A DNA stretch of 64,000 bases. Origin: Sphagnum magellanicum (taxonomy: Eukaryota; Streptophyta; Sphagnopsida; Sphagnales; Sphagnaceae). Made by a program: the position numbers and the translations under genes. Location: the NCBI GenBank assembly GCA_021904315.1, contig CM038924.1, positions 17,752,051 to 17,816,050 of the forward strand, given 5' to 3'. The notes under the pieces are model-generated. The model saw only the letters and a program-made list of their open reading frames with translations. It did no database searches and was not told the DNA's origin. This document shows positions 22,900 to 38,125 of the stretch, one piece after another (position 1 is the first letter of the stretch; the number at the start of each line of letters is the position of its first letter).

Positions 22900-25311
22900 A
22901 CCACATTACACCCCAAATCAGATGGTTATTTCTCGTTTGTCTTCGAAGACTACAAATTAGACGTCAAACTTTATTCCAATTCCTTTAAGTTTGCATTCCA
23001 ATGCATGCCGCATTTTATCGACAAGTGGTCCTTTTAGGATGGTTTTTTAACACCTTCAAGACTGTTTTCACCCAAAAGATTCAGTGAACAAATTCCTTTA
23101 ATTATTCCAATTTTGTTTTCATATTGCACAAGGTCACATTCCACCCCAAATTACACACGTCCTTGGAGTGGCCGACCTTTTAGCCATGACCAAGCCTTTA
23201 GGTGGAGTTAGTCCCATTACAGTGAGGGAAGCATTGTATTGATTCACAAGCTGCATTTTATGTCTTTGATTTTGTGAAGATTTTACAACACATTTTTTTC
23301 CACACTGATTTAGAGTTACAATTAAAGGTGGTTGTGAAATAATAATCCACGACATTAGGTGCACCTTGGACCTTCACCCTGACATGGTTATTCTTCAACT
23401 GGACGTGGCAAATGCTTTTAATTTAATGTTAAAAGGGGTCATATTACAAAAACTTCATGTAGTAGGTGGGGATACCATACAACTCATCCCCTTTGTTCAT
23501 GCATTTTGTGTTTTTGAATTTCATTTGTTTTATAATCATTGCAATCGTGAAAGTGATGTCACAATCATTCCATTTGTCATGGGAACTCATCAAGGTGATC
23601 CTTTATAGGGGGCATTATTTGCTTTAGCCCATTTTAAGGCTTTACATTCTACAATTAATCATTTCCCATCTTGTCTATTTCCATCCATGTGCAAATGACA
23701 CTCACATCATAGGTCCTCCTTCAATTGTATAGATGTTTATGAACATTTCTAAACTGAACTTTGTGCAATAAGTCTTTCTATCTAACCTCAAAAATGCATT
23801 GCATGGTCATGCTTTGACTTGCCACCAAACTTCAACACCCCATCCCAATTTATCACCCCATCTAAAGGAATTAAAATCTTGGGGTTTTCGTTGGGCACCT
23901 TAACTTTCACATCATCTTTCATCAAAGATGCCATGCAAGAGGATGTTCAACATGTGGACCGTTTCCTTAGAATGGATGATGTTGAGGTGACATTTGGAAT
24001 TTTTATTTATTATTTTGTGCAACACCCATCGTATCTTTTACGATGCACACTTCCATCTTCCACTTACATAAAGTCCCTTATTTCCTTTGACTCCTCCTTC
24101 CACAAAGTGTTTGGACACCTTTCAGGTTCAAGATCCTTTGATAGCCCAAAAGGACCTTTAGCTCGTAAACAAACCTCCCTCCCAATAACTTTTAATGATG
24201 TCAAGCTCATATCAACATTCACCGTCACCCCAGTAGACTATCTAAAGAAAAGGGGCCTTGTCGTTTTAGTCATAGTTGTTAGGTTTATGGTTGATCAAAA
24301 TCCCTTCCTTTTTGAAACCTTAGCACGAGTTAACAACAACACATTTCCTTTCCAACAACACCTCAAAGCAACATGTGATCTTTTACCACCCTTGGCCCAT
24401 GCGTGTATTCTTCCATTTGAACAATTCATCGGGCAACAAATGATTCAACTTCAAGATTCCATTTTGGAGTGTTTGCACCATCATACCCTTTCTAGCATGT
24501 TCTCTAACGAGACATCTAAGACCCATCATGCCCAATTTTTATCATGTTTTGGTCTAAGGGTAAGCATTTGGCTTACAACTCAACTAGTTTAAGTCGCATA
24601 CAAAGTGCTATGCAAAAAATTGGGGAAGATACCCATCCTTCAATTACAAACATCCCTCAATGTGTGTGCACACATCCCATCAACTCTATGGGTATCCACC
24701 TTTTACGTTGTGCTCATGGTAATGAACGCACTGGAACCCATGATGCAATTCACGACACCTTTGTCACCATTGTGTAAAATGTTGGTTTTCACGTGATATG
24801 AGAACAATTATATGCACCTCCTTCCACCACATTCAACTCCTCTCATCGACAAATCAAGATTGTGCTTACCAAAAATGGCATTTGCACCTTAATTGACGTT
24901 GTCATTGTCAACCCAACACGAGCGGATTTACTTCCCCGATCTTGCACAATTCAAGGATTTGTTGCCTCTGATGTAACTCAAGCCAAGGAAAGGAGTTATT
25001 GCAACCAACACCCCACAAATCAATTTATCCCCTTAGTAATTGAAATATTTGGTTGTTTACACAAACATGTCAATGTGTTTTTACACGATTGTGCCAATGC
25101 CATTTGGAGCTTGAAAGGGACAAAAGGTTTTCATCTTTCTACCTTGGTCACTTTTCTTCGTCAAAAATTTTTGATCACATTACAAAGGATGCAATCACCT
25201 TCCATCTTAAATCGGGCGATAATCATAGGCTTAATTACTTCCCAACTTCCACCCCTTCAAAACACACCTCCCATCACCATGATTGATCTATTACAAGTCG
25301 TTGGTTTTTGA
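22900..25311 (+). mobile_element. Degenerate non-LTR retrotransposon (reverse transcriptase and C-terminal endonuclease-like region)
   Basis: The plus strand encodes broken reverse-transcriptase segments: at 23366 DLHPDMVILQLDVANAFNL (RT motif with the first catalytic Asp), then GTHQGDPL at 23581-23604, followed by an in-frame TAG. The catalytic ADD box region at about 23690 is frameshifted and reads AND. The thumb/C-terminal part is long and open at 23819-24592. After a further frame change come CTHPINSMGIHLLRCAHGN and THDAIHDTF, a putative zinc knuckle, and at about 24862-24930 IVLTKNG and LIDVVIVNPTRADLLPRS, resembling the (R)PD...DV core of a restriction-like endonuclease. Non-LTR class is inferred from this order and the lack of integrase. 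The 5' end is unclear; C-rich sequence from 22000 may belong to it. Confidence 0.75.
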
Positions 25312-28300
25312 CATATAAATATGGTCGACCTTCCACGGGCAATTAGATATGGACATGGAAAGATTTTCATAACTACTTTGAACTAACTTAACGTCCTATC
25401 ACTTTTCCCTTTTCCTTTATTTTACTCCTTTGTACATTTCCCTAATTTATGGTGTGTTTCTTAATAAAGCTTCACAAGTCTTTGATGAGATCAAAACCTT
25501 ACAAACGAAAAAAAACAGAAAGCAAAACTAAGAAATGCACCAACTTTGGTGTAATCACAATTTTCACCCAGTCTTTTACTATATTGGCTTATGTGCATCC
25601 CTCTTGCCCTAGTCCAAAGATTTGGATTGTCCATAAAAGTAGAAATGTCCTACTTTAAAGGTAATCAAAGGCGCCACCCAATCAACTTTATTTTCGATCT
25701 TTTCTTTTCCAATTTCACCCACAATTAGGGTGACTTTTCAAACAACTAAGAACTAGGTATCAAAATAACAAGGTATGAAACTCCTTGTGAAGGCTAGGCT
25801 AACTTCACATATATTTTTATTACCCTTGATTTAATTAGATTTTAGAAAGAATGGTTAATGGATAATATGTAATCACTTGAATAAAATATGATTTGAAGTT
25901 TGAAAGTGTTTTTTGGAAGACTTTCGATGGAAGTAAAGGTGAATGTTTAGATTTACTTTTATAGGGTTAAATTTGGAGTGTTGGGGATGTTAGGATGTTT
26001 TTAATATTGTTTTGATTGTTGGTATGTAAGGTGTAATGGAGAAAGAGGTTTACAAGTTGTATTCAATTTAGCACATAACATGTTTCAAAAGATGTTTCAT
26101 TTTCTTCAAACAAAAATTTGTTGGAAAAAATTTATAATTCAAATTTATGCACTTCTAAAACAATATAATTTTAGCTCCGAACTTGCTATATGAATAAGGA
26201 AGGGTTACTAGATTATATGATACTTCCAAACAACATTGGTAATGTGGACAACAACATTTACATGACAACCTATAGACCTTAAAATTAAAAATGATATTTA
26301 AATGAACATTTATATGAGAAATTGTAGCATTGTTGTCTACTTATTAAATCCATGTGCATGTGTGAATCTTTTTAGTGGAGTTGTACAAGCAATAACAAAT
26401 TTATAAGGTTGTACTAGTAGTCTCATAGGTTTTCATGCATTGGATATTTGGGTGAAAATACAAACTATTTGCATGGAATATTTTGTGTGTTTTTCTCTTT
26501 GCTTTAATGCCTAGAAATAGGTGAAACTTCAAGGCTTAAACATATTACCTTCCCCTTAAAATTTTATTTTATTATTATTATTGATTGATAGGTCATAATT
26601 CTTTGTATGTAAAATTGCAAAAAATAGGGTTCCACTATCAAGTCATTAGTTATTGCATCAAATATAATAAAAAGGGTCTCATTTTTTGGTTCAAATTGAG
26701 TATAAGGAGTCATTATAAGATGTAATTATTTTTAAAATTATATTGTTGTAAATGGTTACTTACATTGATGTTGAAATTTTTTGATGAATTTATACAATAA
26801 TATTATTGATGTATTATGAAAACATTTGATGAAATTTGAAATTAATTTAGAATACCCAAAAACATGTTTAAAATAGTCTACCCAACCTTTTTCATTGCTT
26901 AAATGACTTTTTAAAAACTTTAAATGATTTGAAAATGACATTTTTATGGGATTTTTTTTTCTGTGCACATTCACATTATATTCACTACAATCTAATCAAT
27001 GTTTTTTTAAGTAATAAGAATGAAATGTTAATAAAATCAAAAATTGATTTACAAATTATGATTTTAATCATATTTTACAAAATATTCTCCTTTAAATACT
27101 TAATAATGATGCAATCCTTAGAACATGTGATTTTGAATATCTAGTTTGGACCATTTTAATGTTTGTTGTTTTGTTAGAACTTCCATTAAACATTGTAATT
27201 AAATTTTATTTTTATTTTTTTACTTGCCCCATAATAATTTTAAGTCATTGGACACAATTCCATGATAAATGAACTCTAGATCCCATTTTTATTGGTATTT
27301 TAAGAATTTGCATAACTAATATTATATTGTGTAACCTTGAACACGAAGTAACACCATAATCATTTACAAAAGATGAAAAATATTTCCACCTTACAACCGA
27401 TCATACATTAATACAAAGTTTTCTTTTTATATTTATGAAATAAGCTCACTAGTGAGGATCACCAAAAATTTACAACAATAAATGGTGATGCATTTGAATG
27501 GATTGTAGACTTTTTAAAGGACTTTTGTTATAGATATGAACTTGCATCTACATACAAACTTTTTTTTTTCAATAAATGGCAAAAAAAACATGGAAATCAA
27601 CTTTTTACTTTTTGGTTTTGAATTTTTTTGTGCTAAGATTTTAAAATTGATACCTTTTATTTACTTCATGGAATGAGTTGGAAAGATTATGAAAGGCAAT
27701 TACTTTGAAATTGTAAATACTTTTAATGATACTCATCAAACTTTCATTCTTGATAATTATAAATCTAAACCATAATGTTAAATGATACAAACCCATCTAG
27801 ATTTTCACTCCCACCAAACTCATATTTATGATTACACATATTACTATGTTACTATCATACATGTGACACACATGACCATATATACCTTCATAATCAAATT
27901 GAATTCCTTGTCTTGACAATGGCATTTACAACTATATCCACACAAACAACAATTTTAAAATAAATTGCATCACATTTAACAATTATTAATATTGTTAGAA
28001 TTAGAATTTTTATTATATTAAAAATGAAATTTGTGAAAGTTGGAACTAGCCATGTGGGCATAGTTGTATGTATCATGGTTAATGTGAAAAGTCAAATGAT
28101 TCACTTATAGTCTTGTAGGTCAAAAGCATAAGATATTACAAGAGATTATTAAACTTTCACCCTCCATGCCCTTTCCATGTCCATGAACCAAATCTTAATT
28201 AACAACCCATCACACCTTCAACTTGTGGCCAATAGTGTCAACACATAATTATAAACATAATTATTCATATATATTAAAAGTTCAATAATTATATTATCAT

Positions 28301-31300
28301 AATTTATCCTTAGGTAAGAATAAAAATTATGAATTTTATCTTGTATTTAATTTGAATCAAATTTCAAAGGTTAAAAAAAACATTAATTTTGCATAATTAT
28401 TTTAAACTTTCAAATGTGATTATGAGATTAAATAAATTTGAATTAAAAAAATTATAATTAAATTGATTAATTACATCCCACCTTTGAATTTAAATAATAA
28501 AATTAATTATGTAGCTTGCTATTCCATTTGTCTTTTGAAAGGATTTTCTTTCATTTTTGTGAGCTAGGTGGAGCAACAATTATCTAAGAAAATAATTAGA
28601 TGAATTTGGAACTTTGTTATATTTTTGTGAATTATTGTAATGTATTGTTTAAATATGGTAATTCAAAAAATATATCCTCAAAATATGGTGATTTTGGTGG
28701 ATTTTTTTCACAAAATCCCTTGTATGAATTCATAGGGTCCTTTTTTTTCACTTGTGTTTGGATATTTGCCAAAAAAAAGAAAGACTAGTCTTTAGTTTCA
28801 TAATTACATTAATTAAATCTATTGTATGTAGTTTTGGATGTAAAGACATTACATTTTTAAAAATATTTATGGTTGAAGTCCAAATTAAATAAAATTTATT
28901 CAAAATATATTATTTATTCTATTTCGAAAATCCTATTTATCCTTCATATGGTTTTCCATTATTATTTCAGCCTTTTTATTTTGTTACAATAAATTACATG
29001 TGGATGGTTTTAACTTTTATGAAGAGTATGTCATTTTTCTTCAAATTATAGCACATTGTCATTTCCTATTCACTTACGTTGTAGAATAATGAACCTTTTG
29101 GCAATTGGTCATATACTACATTTGAAACCAATTAATAATATGAAACCTTTGGTTTAATAATGGATTGTTCAATTGTTAAAACAATCATGTATGAGTTACA
29201 GAATACCAAAATAAAACCCAATATTTGCTTGTATAAAGTGCCAATGTAATATGACTTCATCACATTTATAAATTTTGAAATTGTACTTTAGTTGTGTATA
29301 ATTTCAATGATAATTAAGGATAGTCAATTATGCATCATTAAATACATGGACATATGATTAAATGATTAAATTTGGGATATCATTGCAATTTGTCCTAGTC
29401 ATGGATGTTGGGTTTTATGATGTTTGCATTACAAAGTACATAAAATGTTTCCAAACATTTTTTATGTTGATACAATTTTCCAAAAATTGTAATAAATAAA
29501 TAAATTGAAAATGAAGTGATTTTAAGGTTTCAATCATTAAAATTGAAAAAAAAAGTAAATATAAAATAATAGTTATATATATATATATATATATATGGAA
29601 GGATGATTAAGCATGTGTGCTTCATTTTATGTTTATACCCTGATTTGGGTAAATATTTGTAACTTGACGATCACCATTTTTTCAACATTGTATGGATGAT
29701 TTCCATTTTGGCTACATTAATTTTTTTGTAGTAAGAAAATTCTATGATTCCATGAATTTTAAGACTATTCATATCAATTGTGAATTTTTTTAAAAACTAT
29801 ACAAGATTTTAGAAATTTCAAATTAAAGAAAAATGGATGAATTATCAATTAGTGAATTAACAAAAATGGGAAATAGACGTGGAAGTTTGTTAAATGAGAG
29901 TTCACAACATAATATTTGCAAGGCTAGATATTTTTACTTCAACAAGCTAATCATATATATTTGGTTTTTAATTATCAAATGTCAACTTGTTTTGAATTTG
30001 AAATAATAATTAGATTTCCATCAAAGATCACTTAATATACCATACCTAAGATTACTAATCAACAATCCTGGTTGAAATATTTATTTACTTCCAAAAGTGA
30101 GGTTCAATAGTCCCAAATTTAATATTTCAAAAATTTCAACAATTGATAATTAAACCCACAAAGTACACATTATGTTTTGTGTTTGTAACAATAGCCGCCC
30201 TAGGTTTGGAGGTCAACTTTCAAAGATTTGACATGTTCTAGTGAATTTATTTTTCTTTAGCCAAACCTTTCATGAAAAAAAAAATCTCAAACATCAATCC
30301 AAGGCGTGGAATTTTATTATGGAATTTTTAAAGATATGAACATCTCATTTTCAATCAAGTTGCCCATAGTGACCCATTATTGCATCACCATTGCTCATCA
30401 AACAAACTAATGAATGAACATTTGCATGTTTTTTCATGTTTTATAATGGGAATCAAACCAAAATTCAAATCCAAAACCTACTTCAAGCACGTAATCCATC
30501 CTAAAATTGCAAACTTTGAATCCACTTCCCACATCTTTGTTGCTTGATTTAGTTGTAAAATGTAATTACAATCAATCATTGCCCCACCTTGAAACACTTA
30601 AAAGGAAATTCAAAGGTCACAGTTCAAACCTTGAATCTTAATCTTGTAGTAAACATTAAGAAAAATTGAAACAAACGCCCAAAACAACATCACAAATGGC
30701 TTGGAATGCAATGAAGCAAAAAGTCTTCAATAATTAGTAAATTAGAAATCACAAAGGGTTCATAACCTAATATTGATCATTTTCATCATTGTGGTAACAA
30801 TATTTATTGATTTTCCTTCTTTCGATTTTTTTGTTTTCCATGCACACATATATTGATCATTGAAAACTAAGGTATGATGTGACCTTTTATCCAAAGCCTT
30901 GAAAATGGTTCAACCTCAACAAGTTTGTTGAAAAAATGAAGTAAATAAACAAAAAAAAAGAAAAATAATGCCATCACAAAAAAGTTGTTCAAGTTAAAAT
31001 TTAATAACCAAATACCATCTTTATCACTCCCAAAAAAATCTAGTGCAACATCAAGGCTTACAAAAATACTCACAATATTTGGATTGCTTTTGAAACCTCC
31101 ATGGCTTAAGGGGTATTGACCTAAGCAAAACTACAAATATTATATCCAAGCAAATTTTTTAAAAATAATGAGTACTAAATTTTATAATCTGTTATACTAA
31201 ATCTCCTATCACATAATTTGTGTTTAATTTATACATTCTGAATTCTCTAAAAAGGACACACAATTGCATAAATGATGCATGCCGCATCTATTTTATAGTT

Positions 31301-32640
31301 TTTGTACTTCATTATATTTTAGAAGCACAACAAGTTGGCATCAACCTTTTTTTCATTCAAAATAGAAAATGATATGTATAAAATACAAAACTCCAAAACT
31401 AAAAATAATTCTCTAATCATCTCTATCCATTTGATCTTTACATCTTTTCTAAACATTTACATGCAATAATATTCCCAAGTTCTCCCCTTTCTTTTGTAAA
31501 TTCTCATGAAAAATATTCAAATATTCTCGTGAAAAAACAATTTAAATCTATTGTTATGTCCTAATTAGTCTTCATCTATCCTATTATGCCGTTAACAAAA
31601 GTTTGTGATAAAAAAAAACATCAATCCATCCTTTGAATAATAATTAACACCAAATCCTTTGTGGCAGTGACATGGCATTAATGTTAATTTGGTGTTAACA
31701 TCTAATGTTTTCTAATGCTTAAACTTCAAAAAAGATGGACTTCAAACCTTTTTCTTGGTGTTATGTGAAGCCTCAAAAGAACAAGGGATTATTAACTTAA
31801 TATTAAGGGAGCCCCCTTCTTTCTTTTCATGTGTGCCTATTATGGTTCTAAACATCTATAGCTAAAAGTTATCCATAACAATGTTCCTTGTAATCAAGTC
31901 TCTTTTCTTGCGTAGAGTTCTTAAATATCATTCCAAGCAAAATCTTTATCCTTCCAAACTATAATTCAAGTGCATTTTATAGTTCAATCCTATCTAAAAA
32001 TTGGTTCAATTGCAAGTTTCTATTTATAATCAAGTTTGTCAAAAATTGCAATCCAAGTGCATTTTACACTTCGCATAAATTATAGAGTTCCATCCATTTA
32101 TCTATAAATAGTAATAGTTGTAAGAGCTATTTGTCCTTAATCAACATGTAACCTTTTGACAATAGTTTTGAACAATTTTTTTCCAAGAAATTTCATCGAA
32201 TAACATGACTAACAATGAAGCTACAACCCCTTGATGATGATTGAAACAATTTCAACCAAATTCACCAAATGGGAACAATAGCACCAACAAACATTGCTAC
32301 AAATGTTGCTCCAACAAGTATTTAGTTGAACTCCTTTGAATCCATTGAATCTTTTTCTACATGCATCCATAAAGAACAAAAACAAAACATGTTAATATTT
32401 TGAAAACAACATGAAGGGTAAATTGAAATGCATTAAGAATACTATGAAAGAATGATTACTCAAATTTGTTTGATATCATAAACCTCAATGACAATAGTGC
32501 AAGAACATTAGGTCAACCTTTTTTTTTAACAAAGAAGAGAAGTATGAAGTTCTTGTAGATCTAGTTTGTGTAGAAATTAGATCCAAAATACCTATATAAT
32601 TGAATTAGGAGAATGTTAAAATCCTAACATTCTTTAAAGG
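25312..32640. other. AT-rich gene desert, first part
   Basis: More than 7 kb with no protein family, splice-consistent exon series or RNA gene that I can recognise. It is rich in TTTTT/AAAAA runs and ATT/AAT words. A pure AT microsatellite lies at about 29574-29595. Reading frames up to about 100 codons occur but have biased, low-complexity composition (Ile, Phe, Asn, Lys), as expected by chance in such DNA. It is probably old, mutated transposon sequence. Confidence 0.5.
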
Positions 32641-32664
32641 AAAGAAAACAAAGCGTGATGCCAC

Positions 32665-32976
32665 TTGATAATGGTTGAATTAAAAAAACATGGAAACATC
32701 CATCATAAAGTGGAAGTACATTTTGTTACGACCAATGGTAATCATAAGCATTTCCACAATGGAACATGTTGTAAGGACAAGTGGAGGTTTATCTATGGAA
32801 ACTACAAAAAGATAATTGATTACATAGACGTTACTAATCAGAACGACAACTACTTGGAAATGTCCATAGAAATAGGGTCACACAAGGATTGCCCAAAAGT
32901 TTTAGTAGAGCATACTTTGACCTCATTGATGAATTCATGCATAGCAGACCATGTTTCAACATTTCACATTCACTAG
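32665..32976 (+). pseudogene. Trihelix/SANT-like DNA-binding fragment, probably transposon-derived
   Basis: A 103-codon frame contains CKDKWRFIYGNYKKIIDYID followed by TNQNDNYLEMSIEIGSHKDC. It resembles the third helix region of plant trihelix (Myb/SANT-like) domains, where KW..L...YKKI.DY is followed by a gap and a YxxL...ER block. The hallmark first two tryptophan helices are not seen and no downstream gene accompanies it. Such domains occur in plant transcription factors and in Harbinger/hAT-associated proteins. The call rests on this one motif and is weak. Confidence 0.35.
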
Positions 32977-35900
32977 ATTCCATAGCTGACATCTATTTGC
33001 ACAACTATACCTACAAGAGTTTTCACCATATGATGACCTTGACATCAATGATTAACATATGATTAAAGATGGCATTGAGAAAAATGCATCTCCCCTTGCA
33101 TCTCTTGATCCCATTTTGCAATGTACATAAGCATTTCAAGAAGGGTACAACTAAGCAATGTCTCCCAATCCTCACGCTCTTGGCCAAAGTATACTAGTGA
33201 GTTTTACCTCCCCCCCAAGTGGACATAAAACCCCAATTTTAGCACAAAATAGTCCCATGTTTTAACCTACCTTCTCAAGTCCAAGTGCAAAATTTGGGTA
33301 GGTTTTGTCACACCCATTTCTAGAAAAAGTTGCACAATCATCCCAAACTTTGAAAAAAAGATAGTCTTAACATTCTTTTATCATGTAAAGGCACAAGGAA
33401 TACCACAAAACATGTGCAGATAGTTCTATTAGGTAAGCTTGGCATCTTGTTAAGAAGATTGGAGTGAAAAAAAAACATTTGGCATAATTCACAAGAATAT
33501 AATTAAAGCAATTGAGAAAAGGAAGGTGAGAATTAAACATTTGCAATAGGTGTAGAGTGTGATAATTAAATCCCACACATGGAGGATATGCACATGCCAA
33601 TGGATTGGAATAAATTAACATTGACAAATTGAATTGCAAAGAGCACTTGCAACTTCATTGCAACTTAACATATTTCTATCGTATGATTGTTATCAAATGA
33701 GTTGCATGAGTTGTAATGAACACAACTCACCATATGTGGAATTGTATACGTATGTAATTTGTGTAATTCAGTTGTAAATGTGCATGAACAACTATTGTGC
33801 AATTTTAATGCAACCAATTTGCAACTACCACTATAACATCATGTTAATGTTATTTTTCATCCACCCATTAATGATGAATTCTATTGATTTTCATTGCAAT
33901 TCTTTTGCAACTTGTTGGTGTGATGGAAACAGATTAATGGCTGTAATTAATTGACAACTACATGACAATTCACATTGGCACAAAGTACAACTTGTGTGTA
34001 ACAATGATGTACCCAATTTGCAAATGACAACTATGTGACTATTATGGAATAATTATTAAACATGTTCATCCATTAATGAACATAATGTTTATGTGATTTT
34101 TTATTCATCCATAAACAAACCTAATGTTTACATGGTTTTTTATTCATCCATCAACAAACCTAATGTCGCATGTTTATTCATTCATCCATCAACAAACTTA
34201 ATGCTTGCATGATTTTTCATTCATCCATTCACAAATGAAGTTTGTTATGTCCTTTGTAATTAAATGTTTAATTATGAGTTCCAATGTAATTATATGGTAA
34301 TTGATTTTAATAGTATTGGACAACTAAATTGCAACTTACAATGCAAATGTGCAAACCTTCCACACACATTATCATTGTCCAAATTGTGATAAATAATGAA
34401 AAATTACATTCCATCATTATTTGTAAACATGAAATGGATCTAAAATTGTACACATCAACATTCAAGGTTGGAAAATGCATTATAAAAACATTTAAATTTT
34501 TTTTATTGAAATATGATCTGATTATAATTCTAAATATATTGTTCAAGTTATTTATAACATGAAATTTCTTCTACTTAAATAAAGGTTCATAAAAAATGAT
34601 AATGAACCAAAACAATAAAATGTTGTTATTTTAAATTTAATTTTTAAATTTTTTTTGCTGAAATGGAACTTGAACCACATTTTTTTCATTCCACCTTATC
34701 TACTTGAAATTTGGCATATTACAATATTTTTTATCACATGTGAAATGAAATCAATAATATATACATAACATTGTAATGTAAACTTTTTAAGGATGTTCTT
34801 CTTTTCAAATTAAATAAAATTGATTTACAATTGTAATGCCACTAATATAACTTATTTATCAGTAAAATGCAACATACATAATATCAATATAAACTAAATT
34901 GCAATCAACTACACTTGTATACAACGGTGGTTTTCAAAATAAAATGCATCATAGAAGTTTGGAGTATTGAAGTTTAAATTCACCATATTATTTCACTTTT
35001 GTTGTTTTGGAATTTATCTTATTACATGTATCAGTTTGGATTACTACACAACAAATCATAACACATTCAATGACATAATTATTAACAAGCTAACCAAATT
35101 ATACAACATCACATGTGCATGTTCTTCTATTCAAAACTATATATTTCAAACAAAACCATGATTTTATTTTTGAAAAACCTTACCTTGTATGCACAACTTT
35201 AATTTTGAGGGATTCAAACATCATCAAAGTTCAACCTTGTAACACAAGAATGATAAAAATCACATAAATGCACAAAAATAACGTGTGTGTTTAAACAAAC
35301 TAGTTTTACTTCAAATCCACCTTTCACCTCAAAAATTCAAATGTTTAAATACACAAACAAAAGTTACAACATGACTACCATCAAAAACATTTCACCCTTC
35401 ACAAATCCCTCATCACTATAAGTTACATTTTATAAGTCAACTTCTAAAGAAAATGGGTAGATTATCTCACACCATTTTAAAAATATAAATACAAATAAAT
35501 GTTTCATGAATATAAATCACAAGCCTTCAACCTTTAAGAAATAAAAATAAAAATTTCAATCTTTAATAATAAGAACATTCAACCTATAAGTTTTTAAAAT
35601 AAACAAAAAAAATTGTACCAACCTTTCAACTTTAGTTTTAATTTGGGAAAAAAATTTAAAATCTTAGTTATGTAGCACATGATATGATAATTGCATCACC
35701 AAAAGACTAATGCACAAAATGTTTAAAGAAAAAAACATTTAAAAAAAATATCATATTTAATTTTTTAACAATAAGCATCTAGGTGGATGAAGGTCATTGA
35801 TGCAAAAGGGGAGACAAATTGATTTATTACCGCGTGTTATTTCTTTATAGGTCTCCCACCCAAATTTTATATTTTCAAATTTCAAGTTGAAATCTAGTTG

Positions 35901-38125
35901 CAGATTAGTTGTTCACAATGGTCATTTGGTTGACTTGGTTGATTTGGCTAATGTTTTGACATGTTGGCTTGGCTGATTGGTTACTTTGGCTCACTTATTT
36001 ACGAGATACTAGTTGTTTACAAAGGAAAAAATCCTTTGTAATTCATTTTGAATTTTTTAATAATAGGCATAAGCACATTATCGACTTGAAAGAATTGACC
36101 TTTGTTAATGAAACAATTAGACATCTAGGGTATAAAACATTGATGTACATAAAGGTATATCCATATGTACACCTTAATTGAATTTGTAATACAACATAAA
36201 CACTATTTTAAATTTCACTTCAAGAGTAGATTTTCACCCTCAATGAATTCTATGGTTTGATAGGTCTATAAGGTGACATGATGTTGTGAATTGCAATGTA
36301 ATGAAAAATTAACAATAAAATAGTTGAACAACAATCATAAAATAGTGAAAAAAATACTTATAAGTGACAATTTAGTGGCACAACTGATATCAATGGGAAT
36401 CATAATTGATAACTAGTTGTATACAATTTGAAAATGTCATATCTAATGGGTGGTCAAAATGCATACACGTGGCATGATAATATGTGTCAAAGTCGTACAC
36501 TAATTGCAAAGTAATTGCTAATTGGGTGTTACATTTACCCTAGTCGTAATGTAGTTGCAACATGTTACTAAAATGCAACTTGCAAACAAAGTTAAACATG
36601 GTTGATTACCATATTTACAATGTGTACATTTTATTGTATCAATGTCCATCTTGCAACTATAGTACAATTCCTTGATTTTTTAATGTGGCATTTTATTTAT
36701 TAATTCCCCATATTTCCATGGGACAACTATATTGTAATTGTATATTGATTATTTTGGAACTTTAGTTGTAGGGCAGTCTAGTTGTTGAGGATATGATTTC
36801 TCATAATGTAGCATAATTTGACATTCAAATGGACTTGAATTAAATTGAATAATATAGTGGTAGTCTTAAAAAGAAACACTACGAGGTTTTGTTATGGCAA
36901 TGTGAATTTCGTCAATATTTATCACACTCTGCATACCACACCCATTTTTTAACTCCATCATCACAACCTTCATCTTATCACCAATAGGCCACATCGTGAA
37001 TTCTTTGAACACAACATTGATTGCCATTACCATTTTTGGAACATAAAAGATACAATGGATTTCCCAATTATAAACACTTATTAAAAGTCAAGATGTTTGC
37101 ACCAAATTTGTAAATTATGCACAAAACTTTGATTTCAATAGGAACCACCTTTTTATGCTAGGTATTTTGTTTTGAAATTAAAGGCTTTGCTTGGTTGTAG
37201 ATATCCAAAGATGTTTCTTTTGAGATTTGAAAATGCTAGATCCATCTACTAATATCATATTTTGTCAACAAGAAGTGGTGAAACCAAGTTGTCAATTAAG
37301 GCTTCACTTAATGCCCTAGCTTTCACCAATTCTTACCAAATCCAAGACATCTTGTAGTTATGTAATGTAAATATCTATAGTTCTTGAAGATTATGTTGTA
37401 AATCTATGCCCGATTCCTCAATTGGCAAGTTTAATTGAAGCAATGATAAATTTTGATGTCTTTTGCAAGCCTTTGATAAAAAACACAAAAACTACTCAAT
37501 AGTAATTACTAGTCATGGAGGCCCTTTTTTTAGTCATAGACACAAAAAAGTCTATGAAATTTTTTTTCTAACAAAAAGAAAAGCAAAAAACAAAGACATA
37601 GCTTCATATTTTCACAAGTGAGATGTTAGTTTGGTCAAAATGGAGTTCTATTGAGGACCACAATCATGAAGGTGACTAAAACATCACATGTTTCTTGACA
37701 TGTTGTCAAGTGAAACTCACCAAAGCATAATTTCATAAGGTGGAGCTCTCCCAAAGATCACAATTTTGAAGGCAACCAAGAAATTGACATGTTGTGAAGC
37801 TCCAAACACACATTTACAAACATAAAACATAAATAAGAAAACTCTAGCAAAATAATAGGAAAAAAAAAGTGGGAGGAAAACCTTCTTACCTTTTAGAGGT
37901 TTAGAAACATCTCGAATTTTAGTGATGATCATATGCTGGTAGCTACCACTCAAGGTCTAGCATGCACAACAAAAATAGAAACAAACAACAACATGGCATG
38001 TTTGATGATGACAAACATTGACAAGTAATGTATTTGACCTTAGTGTAATGTCATAAGGTCATGGCATTATTAGCTTAGGCATGGCACTCCCACTAGGTGC
38101 AACATGGCCTTAAGGTTGTTTCAAT
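32977..38125. other. AT-rich gene desert, second part
   Basis: No recognisable gene. Words such as TTGCAACT and TTGTAAT recur through 33620-34340 and 36280-36780, suggesting that two portions come from related repeats. A small minisatellite lies at 34067-34240 and is listed separately. Confidence 0.45.
34067..34240. repeat. 39-bp minisatellite, about 4.5 copies
   Basis: The word CATCCAT recurs at 34067, 34106, 34145, 34183 and 34222 (spacing 38-39 bp). Each unit continues with AACAAACCTAATGTTT-like sequence and a T-rich half. The copies are diverged, and the array has no coding capacity. Confidence 0.85.
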
